DNA of 64,000 nucleotides from Oscillospiraceae bacterium. Its GTDB lineage: Bacteria; Bacillota; Clostridia; Oscillospirales; Ruminococcaceae. How positions within the stretch are numbered: position 1 is the stretch's first letter; each line of letters begins with the position of its first letter. Location: assembly GCA_015067175.1 (NCBI GenBank), contig SVMX01000009.1, forward strand, positions 62,001 to 126,000, read 5' to 3'. The notes below the pieces were generated by a model. That model saw nothing but the letters and a program-made list of their open reading frames with translations. It was not told the origin of the DNA and did no database searches. The translations under genes and the position numbers were made by a program. Below are positions 42,055-50,723 of this stretch, in pieces.

Positions 42055-42088
42055 AAAGCGGTTTTGCAAGATGGCAAAGCCGCTTTTT
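42055..42088 (+). terminator. Terminator after the GGDEF gene
   Basis: AAAGCGG (42055-42061) and CCGCTTT (42080-42086) with inner TTTTGC/GCAAAG pairing and a T tract. Confidence 0.75.
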
Positions 42089-42202
42089 ATTTGCATGGGA
42101 ATATGCTTGTGCAAATTTACCAAAAACTATCGACTGTGGTAAGTCTTAACTAATCGTAATTATAAAAATGTGTGTTTTGATAAAAAAATCCTATTGAAGC
42201 TC

Positions 42203-42292
42203 TTGACTTTTAGGGGAAAATCGGATATTATATACATTGGGTTAGCAAGTGCTAACCTATATTAAAACACAAACGGTTAGGGAGTTCTAACC
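42203..42292 (+). promoter_or_regulatory. feo promoter with two DtxR-type boxes
   Basis: TTGACT (42203-42208), 17 bp, TATTAT (42226-42231). Palindrome GGTTAGCAAGTGCTAACC (42240-42257) covers the start point and GGTTAGGGAGTTCTAACC (42275-42292) follows. They resemble the DtxR/IdeR consensus and lie in front of iron-uptake genes that include a DtxR-type repressor. Confidence 0.8.
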
Positions 42293-42315
42293 TTTACATA
42301 TTTTGGAGGTACGAT

Positions 42316-42396
42316 ATGATACCGCTTACAATGGCAAACGCAGGTGAAGAAAACATGATAAAAAAGGTGGGCGGCTTTGTTTTCGGCATTCAATAA
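42316..42396 (+). CDS. FeoA-like mini-protein (26 aa), probably deleted copy
   Basis: GGAGGT is 5 bp before ATG 42316. The peptide MIPLTMANAGEENMIKKVGG then FVFGIQ copies the start of Clostridial FeoA proteins (which continue with about 15 residues and LGFVxG), so it looks like an FeoA gene with an internal deletion, or a real micro-protein. Confidence 0.5.
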   Translation: MIPLTMANAGEENMIKKVGGFVFGIQ

Positions 42397-42410
42397 GGAG
42401 GTTTACATAT

Positions 42411-42632
42411 ATGGCAACATTAAAGGACGCTAAGATCGGTGCAACTGTGACTGTAAAAAAACTTAACGGCGAGGGTGCACTTAAGCGCAGAATAATGGAT
42501 ATGGGCATCACCAAGGGCGTTGAGGTCTTTGTTCGTAAGGTTGCACCTTTGGGCGACCCTATTGAAGTTACCGTGCGCGGCTACGAGCTTTCTCTGCGCA
42601 AGGCTGACGCTGAGATGATCGAAACAGTATGA
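42411..42632 (+). CDS. feoA: Ferrous iron transport protein A
   Basis: 73 aa SH3-like FeoA: ATLKDAKIGATVTVKKLNG, LKRRIMDMGITKGVEV, APLGDPIEVTVRGYELSLRK. Helper of FeoB. AAGGAGG before ATG 42411; first full gene of the iron operon. Confidence 0.95.
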   Translation: MATLKDAKIGATVTVKKLNGEGALKRRIMDMGITKGVEVFVRKVAPLGDPIEVTVRGYELSLRKADAEMIETV

Positions 42633-42676
42633 TCGCTTTTGCTGTATACCGCTTTTGGCGGTGTAGAGTACAATGC

Positions 42677-42694
42677 GGTTAGTAAAAACTAACA
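42677..42694 (+). promoter_or_regulatory. DtxR-type box upstream of feoB
   Basis: GGTTAGTAAAAACTAACA, 20 bp before the feoB start and between feoA and feoB. Confidence 0.65.
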
Positions 42695-42713
42695 CTAGTA
42701 AGAGGAGAACAAT

Positions 42714-45125
42714 ATGGAGATAAAAATAGCACTTGCCGGCAACCCCAACTGCGGCAAAACCACGCTGTTTAATGCGCTGACAGGCTCTAACCAGTATGTC
42801 GGCAACTGGCCCGGTGTTACGGTAGAGAAGAAAGAGGGCAAGCTTAAAGGCGAGAATGATATAATAATCACTGATCTTCCCGGTATTTACTCGCTGTCGC
42901 CTTACACGCTTGAGGAAGTGGTTGCGAGAAATTACCTTGTGGGCGAGCGTCCCGACGCGATACTCAATATAGTTGACGGTACGAATATCGAAAGAAATCT
43001 TTATCTCACAACACAGCTTATAGAGCTTGGTATTCCCGTTGTTATTGCGATAAACATGATGGATATCGTGAGAAAAAGAGGCGATATGATCGATATTGAG
43101 CAGCTTGGAAAAAAGCTTGGCTGTGAGGTCTGCGAGATATCTGCACTGAAAGGCACAGGTATTTCGGAGGCTACTGAAAAGGCTGTTGCGGCGGCAAGAC
43201 TTGGCAAGCCGATAATACCGCGGCACAATTTCAGCGGTGCTGTTGAACACGCTCTTGCACATATCGAGGAGGCGTTCCTGCATGAAATTCCTGAGGAGCA
43301 GCAGAGATGGTACGCGATAAAGATCTTTGAGCGAGATGATAAAGTGCTTGAAATGCTGAATATTCCTGAAGATAAGCTTGCGCATATCGAAAAGGATATT
43401 CAGGCTGCTGAAGCTGAAATGGACGATGACAGCGAGAGCATAATCACAAATGACCGTTACAATTACATAGCGATAGCTCTGAAGGGTTGTTATGACAAGA
43501 AGAATAAGAGCGGTCTGACGACCTCGGATAAGATAGACAGGATAGTTACAAATCGAATCCTTGCTCTGCCGATATTTGCAGCAATCATGTTCCTTGTTTA
43601 CTATATCGCTGTAACTACGGTAGGTACATGGGTGACGGATTGGACAAATGACGGTCTGTTCGGAGATGGCTTCCATCTGTTCAATATCGGCGCAGGCGAA
43701 TATGATGATGCGGTTTCGGCTTATGCAGAGGAGAACATCTTCTCCGAGGAGCTTACAGCGCTTGTACAGTCAGCCGTTGATGTGAATGTGGTCGGTGCAA
43801 AGGACGTGCTTGGTGCAATAGAAGAGGCGGATCTGGGTGGCTTTGAGGAAGCCTACGGCAGTTACGGCGATGCACTCGCAGAGGCAGGCTTTGATGTTGG
43901 CGCACTTGTTGACGAGGCTATCGAAAGCGAGGATATGCCTGCTCCCGACGCTTACGGTGTATGGGTTCCCGGTGTTCCCGTGCTGGTAGAGCAGGGACTT
44001 GACGCTATCGGCTGCGTAGATTGGCTTAAGAGCCTTGTGCTTGACGGTATCGTTGCGGGTGTAGGCGGCGTTCTCGGCTTTGTTCCGCAGATACTTGTAT
44101 TGTTCCTGCTGCTTGGCTTCCTTGAATCGTGCGGTTATATGTCGCGTGTGGCTTTCGTTCTTGACAAGATATTTAGAAAGTTCGGGCTTTCAGGTAAGAG
44201 CTTTATTCCTATGTTAGTAGGCATGGGTTGTGGTGTTCCCGGTATCATGGCGTCGCGTACCATCGAAAACGAGCGTGACCGCCGTATGACCATCATGACA
44301 ACAACATTTATCCCCTGCGGCGCTAAGATGCCCATTATCGCGCTTATTGCAGGTGCACTGTTCGGTAACGAGTGGTGGGTAGCTCCCAGTGCGTTCTTTG
44401 TAGGCTGTGCGGCTATTGTAATAAGCGGAATCATGCTGAAAAAGACAAAAATGTTCTCGGGAGATCCTTCTCCGTTTGTTATGGAACTTCCTGCTTATCA
44501 TATGCCTACATTTGGTGCGCTTATGCGCTCTATGTGGGAGCGCGGCTGGTCGTTTATCAAGAAAGCAGGAACTGTAATACTTCTGTCTACAGTGATCATT
44601 TGGGCAGGCTCAATGTTCGGAACTCTGCCCGAGGGCGGATTCGGCTTCAGCCTTGATATGGAGCTGTCAGATAGCGTTCTCGGAATGATCGGTGGCGCTG
44701 TATGCTGGTTGTTTGCTCCTCTCGGTTTTGGAGAGCCTTCCGCAGCAGTCGCTACTATCATGGGTCTTGTTGCAAAGGAAGAGGTCGTTGCAGTGCTCAA
44801 AGTCACCGACTTCACAAGCATGACTCAGCTTGCGGGATATTCTTTCCTCATCTTCAACCTGCTGTGCGCACCCTGCTTTGCAGCGATGGGCGCTATCAGA
44901 CGCGAGATGAACAATCCTAAGTGGACAGCATTTGCGATCGCATATCAGTGCGTATTCGCTTATGCGGTATCTCTGATAGTATTCCAGATCGGCTCTATCT
45001 TTACAGGTGGACTGAACGTTATCGGTCTCATCTGCGCGCTTGTTGTGCTCGCATTCATCTGCTATATGCTGTTCAGACCCTACAAGGAGAGCACAAAGCT
45101 TACAACTAAGGTCAAGGTAAAATAA
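42714..45125 (+). CDS. feoB: Ferrous iron transport protein B
   Basis: 803 aa. G domain: GNPNCGKTTLFNALTG (G1), DLPGIYSLSPYT (G3), NMMD (G4, for the usual NxxD), then a helical GDI region and about eight to ten membrane helices with gate motifs (LVGMGCGVPGIMASRTIEN; FIPCGAKMPIIALIAG). An unusual acidic insertion of about 120 residues between the first membrane helix and the Gate region (about residues 310-430, rich in Glu, Asp, Ala) is larger than in typical FeoB. GTP-driven Fe(II) uptake at the inner membrane. Confidence 0.96.
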   Translation: MEIKIALAGNPNCGKTTLFNALTGSNQYVGNWPGVTVEKKEGKLKGENDIIITDLPGIYSLSPYTLEEVVARNYLVGERPDAILNIVDGTNIERNLYLTTQLIELGIPVVIAINMMDIVRKRGDMIDIEQLGKKLGCEVCEISALKGTGISEATEKAVAAARLGKPIIPRHNFSGAVEHALAHIEEAFLHEIPEEQQRWYAIKIFERDDKVLEMLNIPEDKLAHIEKDIQAAEAEMDDDSESIITNDRYNYIAIALKGCYDKKNKSGLTTSDKIDRIVTNRILALPIFAAIMFLVYYIAVTTVGTWVTDWTNDGLFGDGFHLFNIGAGEYDDAVSAYAEENIFSEELTALVQSAVDVNVVGAKDVLGAIEEADLGGFEEAYGSYGDALAEAGFDVGALVDEAIESEDMPAPDAYGVWVPGVPVLVEQGLDAIGCVDWLKSLVLDGIVAGVGGVLGFVPQILVLFLLLGFLESCGYMSRVAFVLDKIFRKFGLSGKSFIPMLVGMGCGVPGIMASRTIENERDRRMTIMTTTFIPCGAKMPIIALIAGALFGNEWWVAPSAFFVGCAAIVISGIMLKKTKMFSGDPSPFVMELPAYHMPTFGALMRSMWERGWSFIKKAGTVILLSTVIIWAGSMFGTLPEGGFGFSLDMELSDSVLGMIGGAVCWLFAPLGFGEPSAAVATIMGLVAKEEVVAVLKVTDFTSMTQLAGYSFLIFNLLCAPCFAAMGAIRREMNNPKWTAFAIAYQCVFAYAVSLIVFQIGSIFTGGLNVIGLICALVVLAFICYMLFRPYKESTKLTTKVKVK

Positions 45126-45140
45126 TAAGAGGTCATTAAA

Positions 45141-45338
45141 ATGCTTCAGTTTATTATGAACAATATAGGCTCCATCATTGTCGGAGCTGCGGTGCTTGCG
45201 CTGGTCGTGTTTCTGTCGTATAGATTGATATCCGACAAGCGTCAGGGTAAGTCTTCGTGCGGAGCTGCGTGCAGCTCCTGCCCGAATGCTGGACTGTGCC
45301 ATGCGGCTCACGATAAAAAGTCGGTGAAGAAATGCTGA
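45141..45338 (+). CDS. FeoB-associated cysteine-rich membrane protein
   Basis: 65 aa: one membrane helix (IGSIIVGAAVLALVVFLSYR) and a Cys-rich tail (SSCGAACSSCPNAGLCH). Common at the end of feo operons, where it is thought to assist iron handling. Overlaps the next gene by 7 bp. Confidence 0.88.
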   Translation: MLQFIMNNIGSIIVGAAVLALVVFLSYRLISDKRQGKSSCGAACSSCPNAGLCHAAHDKKSVKKC

Positions 45339-45706
45339 CCTGTGCGCAGAAAAAGTATCTCTATGCCATATATAAGCTTGGCTCGCTTTCGCCGCGAGTT
45401 AGCTCGACAAGGGTCTCTGATATCGTCGGGGTCAGCAAGGCGAGTACAGTCAAGATGACAAAACGTCTGTGCGAAGATGGTTACATCATAAAAGAGCCTT
45501 ACGGTAGAATTACGCTGACGGATATCGGTGTTAGGGAAGCAAACGCCATCTATACAAACAGCCTTATCGTGCGCGATTTTCTGATAAATCGTGTGGGAGT
45601 GGGCGAGGACAATGCTGATAAGGATTCCGTGATTATGGCGGCTCAGCTTACAGAGGAAACAGTCAAAAAGCTTACAGATATGGCTATAGGAGGTAACGAT
45701 GCCTGA
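45332..45706 (+). CDS. DtxR-family iron-dependent repressor (short form)
   Basis: 124 aa: N-terminal winged helix (KYLYAIYKLGSLSPRVSSTR, ...VSKASTVKMTKRLCEDGYII) and a metal/dimerisation half (RDFLINRVGVGEDNADKDS). It lacks the SH3 C-domain of full DtxR. Located in the operon bearing GGTTAG-N6-CTAACC boxes, it is the likely repressor of this operon and of 50724-52142. Confidence 0.8.
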   Translation: MLTCAQKKYLYAIYKLGSLSPRVSSTRVSDIVGVSKASTVKMTKRLCEDGYIIKEPYGRITLTDIGVREANAIYTNSLIVRDFLINRVGVGEDNADKDSVIMAAQLTEETVKKLTDMAIGGNDA

Positions 45707-46070
45707 ATGGTTCGGCACTGCGGCGGTCATTGCAGTGATTGCTGTGATATGCGTTTTTGCGGTCATCGGCTATGTCAAAAAGCTTTCAAAGGGCTGCTGC
45801 GGAACAGGCGGCGACAATGAGAAGCGTATCGGCGCAAAGCAGGAAACGCTTCCTGTGAACTACACCGTTGAAGTCGGCGGTATGTTCTGCGAAAAATGCG
45901 CAGTGCGTATTGAAAACGCCTTTAACAAAATGGAGGGCGTCAGCGCAAGAGTGTCGCATAAGACGGGATTTGCTGAGATAGGCAGTGAAAAAGAGCTTTC
46001 AGAGCTTATCATCAGAAAGACGATAGTGGATCTCGGCTACACAGCGGGAGCAATAACTAAGCATAATTAA
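45699..46070 (+). CDS. Membrane-anchored heavy-metal-associated domain protein
   Basis: 123 aa: N-terminal helix (AAVIAVIAVICVFAVIGYVK), a Gly/Cys stretch (GCCGTGGD), then an HMA-type domain (VNYTVEVGGMFCEKCAVRIE) with the CxxC metal site (CEKC). Overlaps the repressor gene by 8 bp. Likely a metal-binding partner of the Feo system. Confidence 0.8.
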   Translation: MPEWFGTAAVIAVIAVICVFAVIGYVKKLSKGCCGTGGDNEKRIGAKQETLPVNYTVEVGGMFCEKCAVRIENAFNKMEGVSARVSHKTGFAEIGSEKELSELIIRKTIVDLGYTAGAITKHN

Positions 46071-46079
46071 AATCATCGG

Positions 46080-46112
46080 CGGCTCGGGGATTTCCTCGGG
46101 TCGCTTTTGATT
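46080..46112 (+). terminator. Terminator of the feo operon
   Basis: Stem around GGCTCGGGGA and TTCCTCGGGTC (46081-46103) with G-U pairs, then a T tract. Confidence 0.65.
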
Positions 46113-46197
46113 TGCATCAAAAAATATAAATGGGCTTGAAATTTTTAATGAAAAGTGGTATGATTAATATATTACTATTAATTTGGAGGTCTAACTC

Positions 46198-48420
46198 GTG
46201 GCAAAGATAAGTATTGATCTACCCGATGATGATAAGTATGCAATGGACGATGAGCCTGTTGTGCGCTCTGCGCCGCAGCCTGCACCGCCAGCTCCCGCAC
46301 CTAAGCGTGAGCCTGTAAAGCCAATCGCAAAGGCAGAGCCAAAGGCTGCTCCCACGCCTAAGAGCGAGCCAATAAAGCCGATCGCAAAGGCAGAGCCAAA
46401 AGCTGCTCCCGCGCCTAAGAGCGAGCCGATAAAGCCAATTGCAAAGGCAGAGCCAAAAGCTGCTCCCGCGCCTAAGAGCGAGCCGATAAAGCCAATTGCA
46501 AAGGCAGAGCCAAAGGCTGCTCCCGCGCCTAAGAGCGAGCCGATAAAGCCAATTGCAAAGGCAGAGCCGAAAGCCGCTCCTGCGCCTAAGAGCGAGCCTG
46601 TAAAGCCGATCGCAAAGGCAGAGCCGAAAGCTGCTTCCGCACCTAAGCGTGAGCCTGTAAAGCCAATTGCAAAGACAGAGCCAAAGGTCGCTCCTGTGCC
46701 TAAGAGCGAGCCTGTAAAGCCTGTTGCAAAAACAGAGCAGAAAGAGAGCCTTTTCAAGCGTATCCTGTCTGTTTTCAAGAACGACAAGAGTGCTGAGGTC
46801 AAGCTTGCAGAGGGCGGCACACGAATAAAGTTCAGGATACTGAGGCTTAGTATAATCAGCGTTGTTGCGTCTGTTATCATAATGCAGGCGTATTCAGTAA
46901 TAAGCACGATATCTTCTTACAGCCGAATCTACACCAATGAGGCGAATGCGCTTGTTGATGCGTATTCCGTGATAGTGAGCGAACATTCCGATGACGCGGC
47001 GCTGTCGCAGAGCCTTTCTGCTATCGCAGGCGAAAACAACATCTATGTGCTGGATAAGAACGGCACTGTTATCGTCAGCGACGATACCTCTCTTGTGCAG
47101 AACGCTGTCAGCCTCAAAGGCAACAGCGACGAGGGTCTTGCAAGGCTTGCTGATGCGATGATGTCGAAAAATAGCGGCACAACACGCTATACATCAAACG
47201 GCACTGTTTATCTTGCCGCTTATAAGCCGCTTAGCGACACAGATAATACCATTGCAGTAGGTCTGAACTACAGCAGCGTTATCTCGAACATCATTTCCAA
47301 TGTGGTCATCTCTACTGCGCTTGCGCTGTTTGTAATAGTGGTTACAACATTTATCGGCATTGGTATTGCGAATAAGATCACAAGACCTATCGCCCGTACA
47401 GCAGGACGTATCAAAAAGCTTTCCGAGGGTGATGTTTCTTCCGAGTTTTCCACAAATTCGCCCAATGACGAAACACGCGTGCTTACAAACTCGCTTCACG
47501 CTACCGTTTCGGAGCTTAACAAGTACATAACCGATATCAAGCACGTTCTTTCCGAGATAGCAGACGGCAATCTTGCCGCTTCCTCTGCTGTTCAGTACAA
47601 GGGCGATTTCGAGGAGCTTGGCGCTTCGCTCGAGGTCATCACAGACTCCCTCAACAGATCCTTTGTCAGCGTTAAGAACAGCCTTGAGACCTTTAAGCAG
47701 GGCGCAATGAGAGTTGCTGAGGATTCCAAGCAGCTTTCTGCGGCTTCCGCAAGCGAGGCTGCGGCTGTTGCTGATGTTATCACATCTATCGGCAGTATCA
47801 GCGAAAAGGCTGATTCCACAGCGCAGATATCCGCAAAGGTGCTTGGCGTTACCAATGAGGCTAATACAAACGCACAGCGCGGCGCGGCTATGATGAGAGA
47901 GCTGAGCGACGCTATCGAGAATATCCGCGACAAGTCCGACGCTATCAGTGCCGTAATCAAGACCATCGACAGTATTGCTTTCCAGACCAATATCCTTGCG
48001 CTCAACGCTTCGATAGAGGCGGCAAGAGCGGGCGAGGCAGGCCGCGGCTTCTCTGTAGTTGCGCAGGAGGTAGGAAGTCTTGCTTCAATGTCCGCTGACG
48101 CTGTAAAGCAGACGGCTGTGCTTATCAACGATACTATCACCGCTGTAAAGCAGGGTACCGAGATAGCTGAAAGGGCAGAGCGTGCCATCAGCACCATTGC
48201 CGATGACGTAAACGAGGTTGCGGGCTATATGGACAGCATAGTTACTGCCGCAAACGAGCAGAATGCCGCAGTAGAGCAGATAACCTCGGGTATGCAGCGC
48301 ATCGACGACGGAATGCGTGTTACCACTTCCACTGCCGAGCAGTCCGCTGTATCGGGCGAGGAGCTTTCAAGGCTTGCTGTTTCGCTTTCCGATGAGGTAT
48401 CGCGCTTCAAAACCAAATAA
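46198..48420 (+). CDS. Methyl-accepting chemotaxis protein with an N-terminal Pro/Lys/Ala repeat
   Basis: 740 aa, GTG start with TTGGAGGTC upstream. Residues 1-35 are acidic/Pro-rich; residues 36-187 are eight 19-residue repeats (consensus KSEPIKPIAKAEPKAAPAP); TM1 at about 219-240; extracytoplasmic sensor to about 360; TM2 (NVVISTALALFVIVVTTFIG); HAMP; and a signalling domain with SIAFQTNILALNASIEAARAG and GRGFSVVAQEVGSLASMSAD. The receptor drives CheA signalling; a long repeat before TM1 inside the cell is unusual. No CheR tether. Single-gene unit with terminator. Confidence 0.9.
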   Translation: MAKISIDLPDDDKYAMDDEPVVRSAPQPAPPAPAPKREPVKPIAKAEPKAAPTPKSEPIKPIAKAEPKAAPAPKSEPIKPIAKAEPKAAPAPKSEPIKPIAKAEPKAAPAPKSEPIKPIAKAEPKAAPAPKSEPVKPIAKAEPKAASAPKREPVKPIAKTEPKVAPVPKSEPVKPVAKTEQKESLFKRILSVFKNDKSAEVKLAEGGTRIKFRILRLSIISVVASVIIMQAYSVISTISSYSRIYTNEANALVDAYSVIVSEHSDDAALSQSLSAIAGENNIYVLDKNGTVIVSDDTSLVQNAVSLKGNSDEGLARLADAMMSKNSGTTRYTSNGTVYLAAYKPLSDTDNTIAVGLNYSSVISNIISNVVISTALALFVIVVTTFIGIGIANKITRPIARTAGRIKKLSEGDVSSEFSTNSPNDETRVLTNSLHATVSELNKYITDIKHVLSEIADGNLAASSAVQYKGDFEELGASLEVITDSLNRSFVSVKNSLETFKQGAMRVAEDSKQLSAASASEAAAVADVITSIGSISEKADSTAQISAKVLGVTNEANTNAQRGAAMMRELSDAIENIRDKSDAISAVIKTIDSIAFQTNILALNASIEAARAGEAGRGFSVVAQEVGSLASMSADAVKQTAVLINDTITAVKQGTEIAERAERAISTIADDVNEVAGYMDSIVTAANEQNAAVEQITSGMQRIDDGMRVTTSTAEQSAVSGEELSRLAVSLSDEVSRFKTK
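46303..46758 (+). repeat. Eight tandem 57-bp units in the chemoreceptor gene
   Basis: Units differ by a few bases; units 2-5 are nearly identical. Multiples of three keep the frame, so copy number can vary without breaking the gene. Confidence 0.85.
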
Positions 48421-48425
48421 TCAGT

Positions 48426-48463
48426 GCGGCCCGCGAGATAGTTCTCTCGGGTCGCTGTTTTTT
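48426..48463 (+). terminator. Terminator after the chemoreceptor gene
   Basis: GCGGCCCGCGAGA (48426-48438) pairs with CTCTCGGGTCGC (48444-48455), then a T tract. Confidence 0.8.
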
Positions 48464-48544
48464 CTAAGTTTTTTGTGAAAAAATGAAACCAAAGTCAAAT
48501 TTTGTCGGTATTATTTATGAAAGACATCAGAAAGGAGCGGTAGC

Positions 48545-49102
48545 TTGAACGATCTCGAAATAGTTGAGCTGTTCTGGGCGAGGGAAGAAGCTGCGCTTGC
48601 GGAAGCCGACAGGAAATACCACGGCTATCTTATGAAGATCGCGGTGAATATACTGAATAATTCCGAGGACGGCAGTGAGGCTGTGAACGACACCTACCTC
48701 AAAGCATGGAATGCGATACCTCCGCATAAGCCGAGCGTGCTTTCGGCGTTTCTAGGCAGGATAACGCGTCAGCTTTCGATAGACAAGCTTCGCACCAAAA
48801 CGCGCGAAAAGCGCGGCGGCAGCGAGTATTTGTTATCCCTTGATGAGCTTTGCGACTGCACGGGCGGCGGCGACCCCGTAAGGGACTATGAAACGGCGGA
48901 GCTTGCAAAGGCAATAAGCGCGTATCTTCGCGGTATAACAAAGGAAAAGCGCGCGGTGTTCGTGTGGAGATACTATTTCTGCGAGTCGATAAAGGATATC
49001 TGCGACAGGCTCGGCGAGAGCGAGGGCAAGGTGAAAAGTATGCTTTATCGCATCAGACAGGGACTTAAACGACACCTTGAAAAGGAGGGTTTTGATATAT
49101 GA
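48545..49102 (+). CDS. RNA polymerase sigma factor, ECF-type
   Basis: 185 aa, TTG start after AAAGGAGC. Region 2 (LMKIAVNILNNSEDGSEAVN, DTYLKAWNAIPPHKP) and region 4 (KRAVFVWRYYFCESIKDICD, LGESEGKVKSMLYRIRQGLK) are complete. Its stop overlaps the start of the serpin gene (ATGA), which begins with an anti-sigma-like N-terminus. Confidence 0.93.
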   Translation: MNDLEIVELFWAREEAALAEADRKYHGYLMKIAVNILNNSEDGSEAVNDTYLKAWNAIPPHKPSVLSAFLGRITRQLSIDKLRTKTREKRGGSEYLLSLDELCDCTGGGDPVRDYETAELAKAISAYLRGITKEKRAVFVWRYYFCESIKDICDRLGESEGKVKSMLYRIRQGLKRHLEKEGFDI

Positions 49103-50589
49103 GGTCAGAAAAGCTGAGCGAAACTATCGGAATGATAGACGACGATATTATCGAGGAGGCTGACAGAATGCGTGACGAAAAGAAAAAGAGCAGAAAGCCG
49201 CTTTGGATAGCGCTTGGCTTGGTTGCGGCGTGTGCGGCGGTCGCGGCGGTAGTGCTGCTGACGGTAAACAGGGGAGGACTTACAGCTCAAGACGGAGGAG
49301 ATGATTTTATGAGCGGTGAAGCTGCGCAGAAAATGACGCTTGTAAAAGCGGAATACCCAGATCTGCGAAAACCATCATTTGGAGAATATCTGCAAGATCC
49401 AGATCAATATTCCGAGGATGATTCCGCTTACAGAGAGGCATTAGCTGAATTTAGGAAAAATGTGCCGTATGCAGAGGAGATTCCCGACACTTACTTCGGA
49501 GATACCATAAAGACTTTTCTTTCGGGGCATGAGGGAGAGAATATCGCGTTTTCGCCCGTAAATGCCTACATGGCGCTTGCGATGGTTGCCGAAACTGCCG
49601 ACGGAAACAGCAGACAGCAGATACTTGACGTGCTTGGAGCGGACAGCATAGAGCAGCTTCGTAACAGCGCAAACGGACTTTGGAAAAGCTGCTATCAGAA
49701 CAGTGCGCTGAATCAGACCCTGCTTGCGAACTCCATGTGGCTGAATAATAGGGTAAGCTGTAATACCGAGGTGCTTCAGCCGCTTGTGGACTACTATTAT
49801 GCTTCGGCGTTCATGGGTGAGATGGGAAGCGATGAGTACAACGAACTGCTTCAGGAGTGGCTGAATGAGAATACGGGCGGGCTGCTCCAAAATGAAGCTG
49901 AGAATGTGAGGTTTGACGCGACGACTGTTTTCGGACTTGCTTCGACTGTGTACTACAAGGCGCAGTGGTATGACGAGTTTAGAAAGGAAAACAACACCGA
50001 GGGTATCTTCACAAAAACGGACGGTGAGGAACAGCAGACGGAGTTTATGAACTTCAGCAGAGAGATGTACAGCTATTGCGACGGCGACGGCTATACCGCG
50101 ACCTATCTCCACATTGAGGACGGCGACAGAATGTGGCTGATACTCCCCGATGAGGGAACAACTCCCGAGCAGCTCGTGGAAAACGGCGCAGTGTATGATT
50201 TCCTTTACGGCGGCGTTAAGGATAGCCCGATAGACTGCGAGATAAACTTCTCTATGCCGAAGTTTGACATAAGCTCGCAGTGCGACCTTATCGAGGGCAT
50301 GAAAAAGCTTGGCGTTACCGATATCTTTGACGCAGCGGCTGCGGATTTCTCGCCGCTTTTCGAAAACAGCGACGGAATTTGTATCGGAAAGGCAGATAAT
50401 GCGGTGCGCGTTGCGGTTGACGAGGAGGGTGTGCTTGCGGCGTCATTTGTTGTGCTTGAATACACAGGTGGAATGATGATACCTGATGTTCCCATTATAG
50501 ATTTCAAGCTGGACAGACCGTTTATTTTCATTATAGAAAACAGCGACGATATGGTGCTGTTCTGCGGTGTGGTAAATGATCTGAGCTAA
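49099..50589 (+). CDS. Membrane-anchored serpin with anti-sigma-like N-terminus
   Basis: 496 aa. Residues 1-35 form an acidic cytoplasmic helix (SEKLSETIGMIDDDIIEEAD) typical of partners of these ECF factors; one membrane helix follows (WIALGLVAACAAVAAVVLLT). From about residue 115 a full serpin fold is visible (ENIAFSPVNAYMALAMVAET, FGLASTVYYKAQW). The hinge and reactive loop are DEEGVLAASFVVLEYTGG, keeping the EEG and Ala-Ala spacing of inhibitory serpins. Serpins trap serine proteases outside the cell. Bacterial examples occur in gut Firmicutes and Bifidobacteria. Coupled to the sigma gene. Confidence 0.9.
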   Translation: MRSEKLSETIGMIDDDIIEEADRMRDEKKKSRKPLWIALGLVAACAAVAAVVLLTVNRGGLTAQDGGDDFMSGEAAQKMTLVKAEYPDLRKPSFGEYLQDPDQYSEDDSAYREALAEFRKNVPYAEEIPDTYFGDTIKTFLSGHEGENIAFSPVNAYMALAMVAETADGNSRQQILDVLGADSIEQLRNSANGLWKSCYQNSALNQTLLANSMWLNNRVSCNTEVLQPLVDYYYASAFMGEMGSDEYNELLQEWLNENTGGLLQNEAENVRFDATTVFGLASTVYYKAQWYDEFRKENNTEGIFTKTDGEEQQTEFMNFSREMYSYCDGDGYTATYLHIEDGDRMWLILPDEGTTPEQLVENGAVYDFLYGGVKDSPIDCEINFSMPKFDISSQCDLIEGMKKLGVTDIFDAAAADFSPLFENSDGICIGKADNAVRVAVDEEGVLAASFVVLEYTGGMMIPDVPIIDFKLDRPFIFIIENSDDMVLFCGVVNDLS

Positions 50590-50595
50590 TATTAT

Positions 50596-50639
50596 ATCTG
50601 CCTCTGTCGTGGTAATTCTCGGCAGGGGCAGATTTTTTT
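50596..50639 (+). terminator. Terminator after the serpin gene
   Basis: ATCTGCC (50596-50602) with GGCAGAT (50627-50633) and inner CTG/CAG pairs, followed by T7. Confidence 0.8.
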
Positions 50640-50649
50640 AAAAAAGCTA

Positions 50650-50702
50650 TTGACAAGGAGAAAAAAGTATGGTATCATATATATGGTTAGGATAAACTAA
50701 CT
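50650..50702 (+). promoter_or_regulatory. Promoter and DtxR-type box of the DUF2325 gene
   Basis: TTGACA (50650-50655), 17 bp, TATCAT (50673-50678), then GGTTAGGATAAACTAACT (50685-50702) over the start point. Confidence 0.8.
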
Positions 50703-50723
50703 GGAAGAAAGGAGCAACTGAAC

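Noticed and set aside
46303..46758. Tandem repeats as a CRISPR array
   Set aside because: Units abut without spacers and encode the receptor's repeat.
46191..46907. 238-aa Gly/Phe/Ala-rich repeat protein on the minus strand
   Set aside because: Reverse reading of the 57-bp repeats in the chemoreceptor gene; no independent gene signals.
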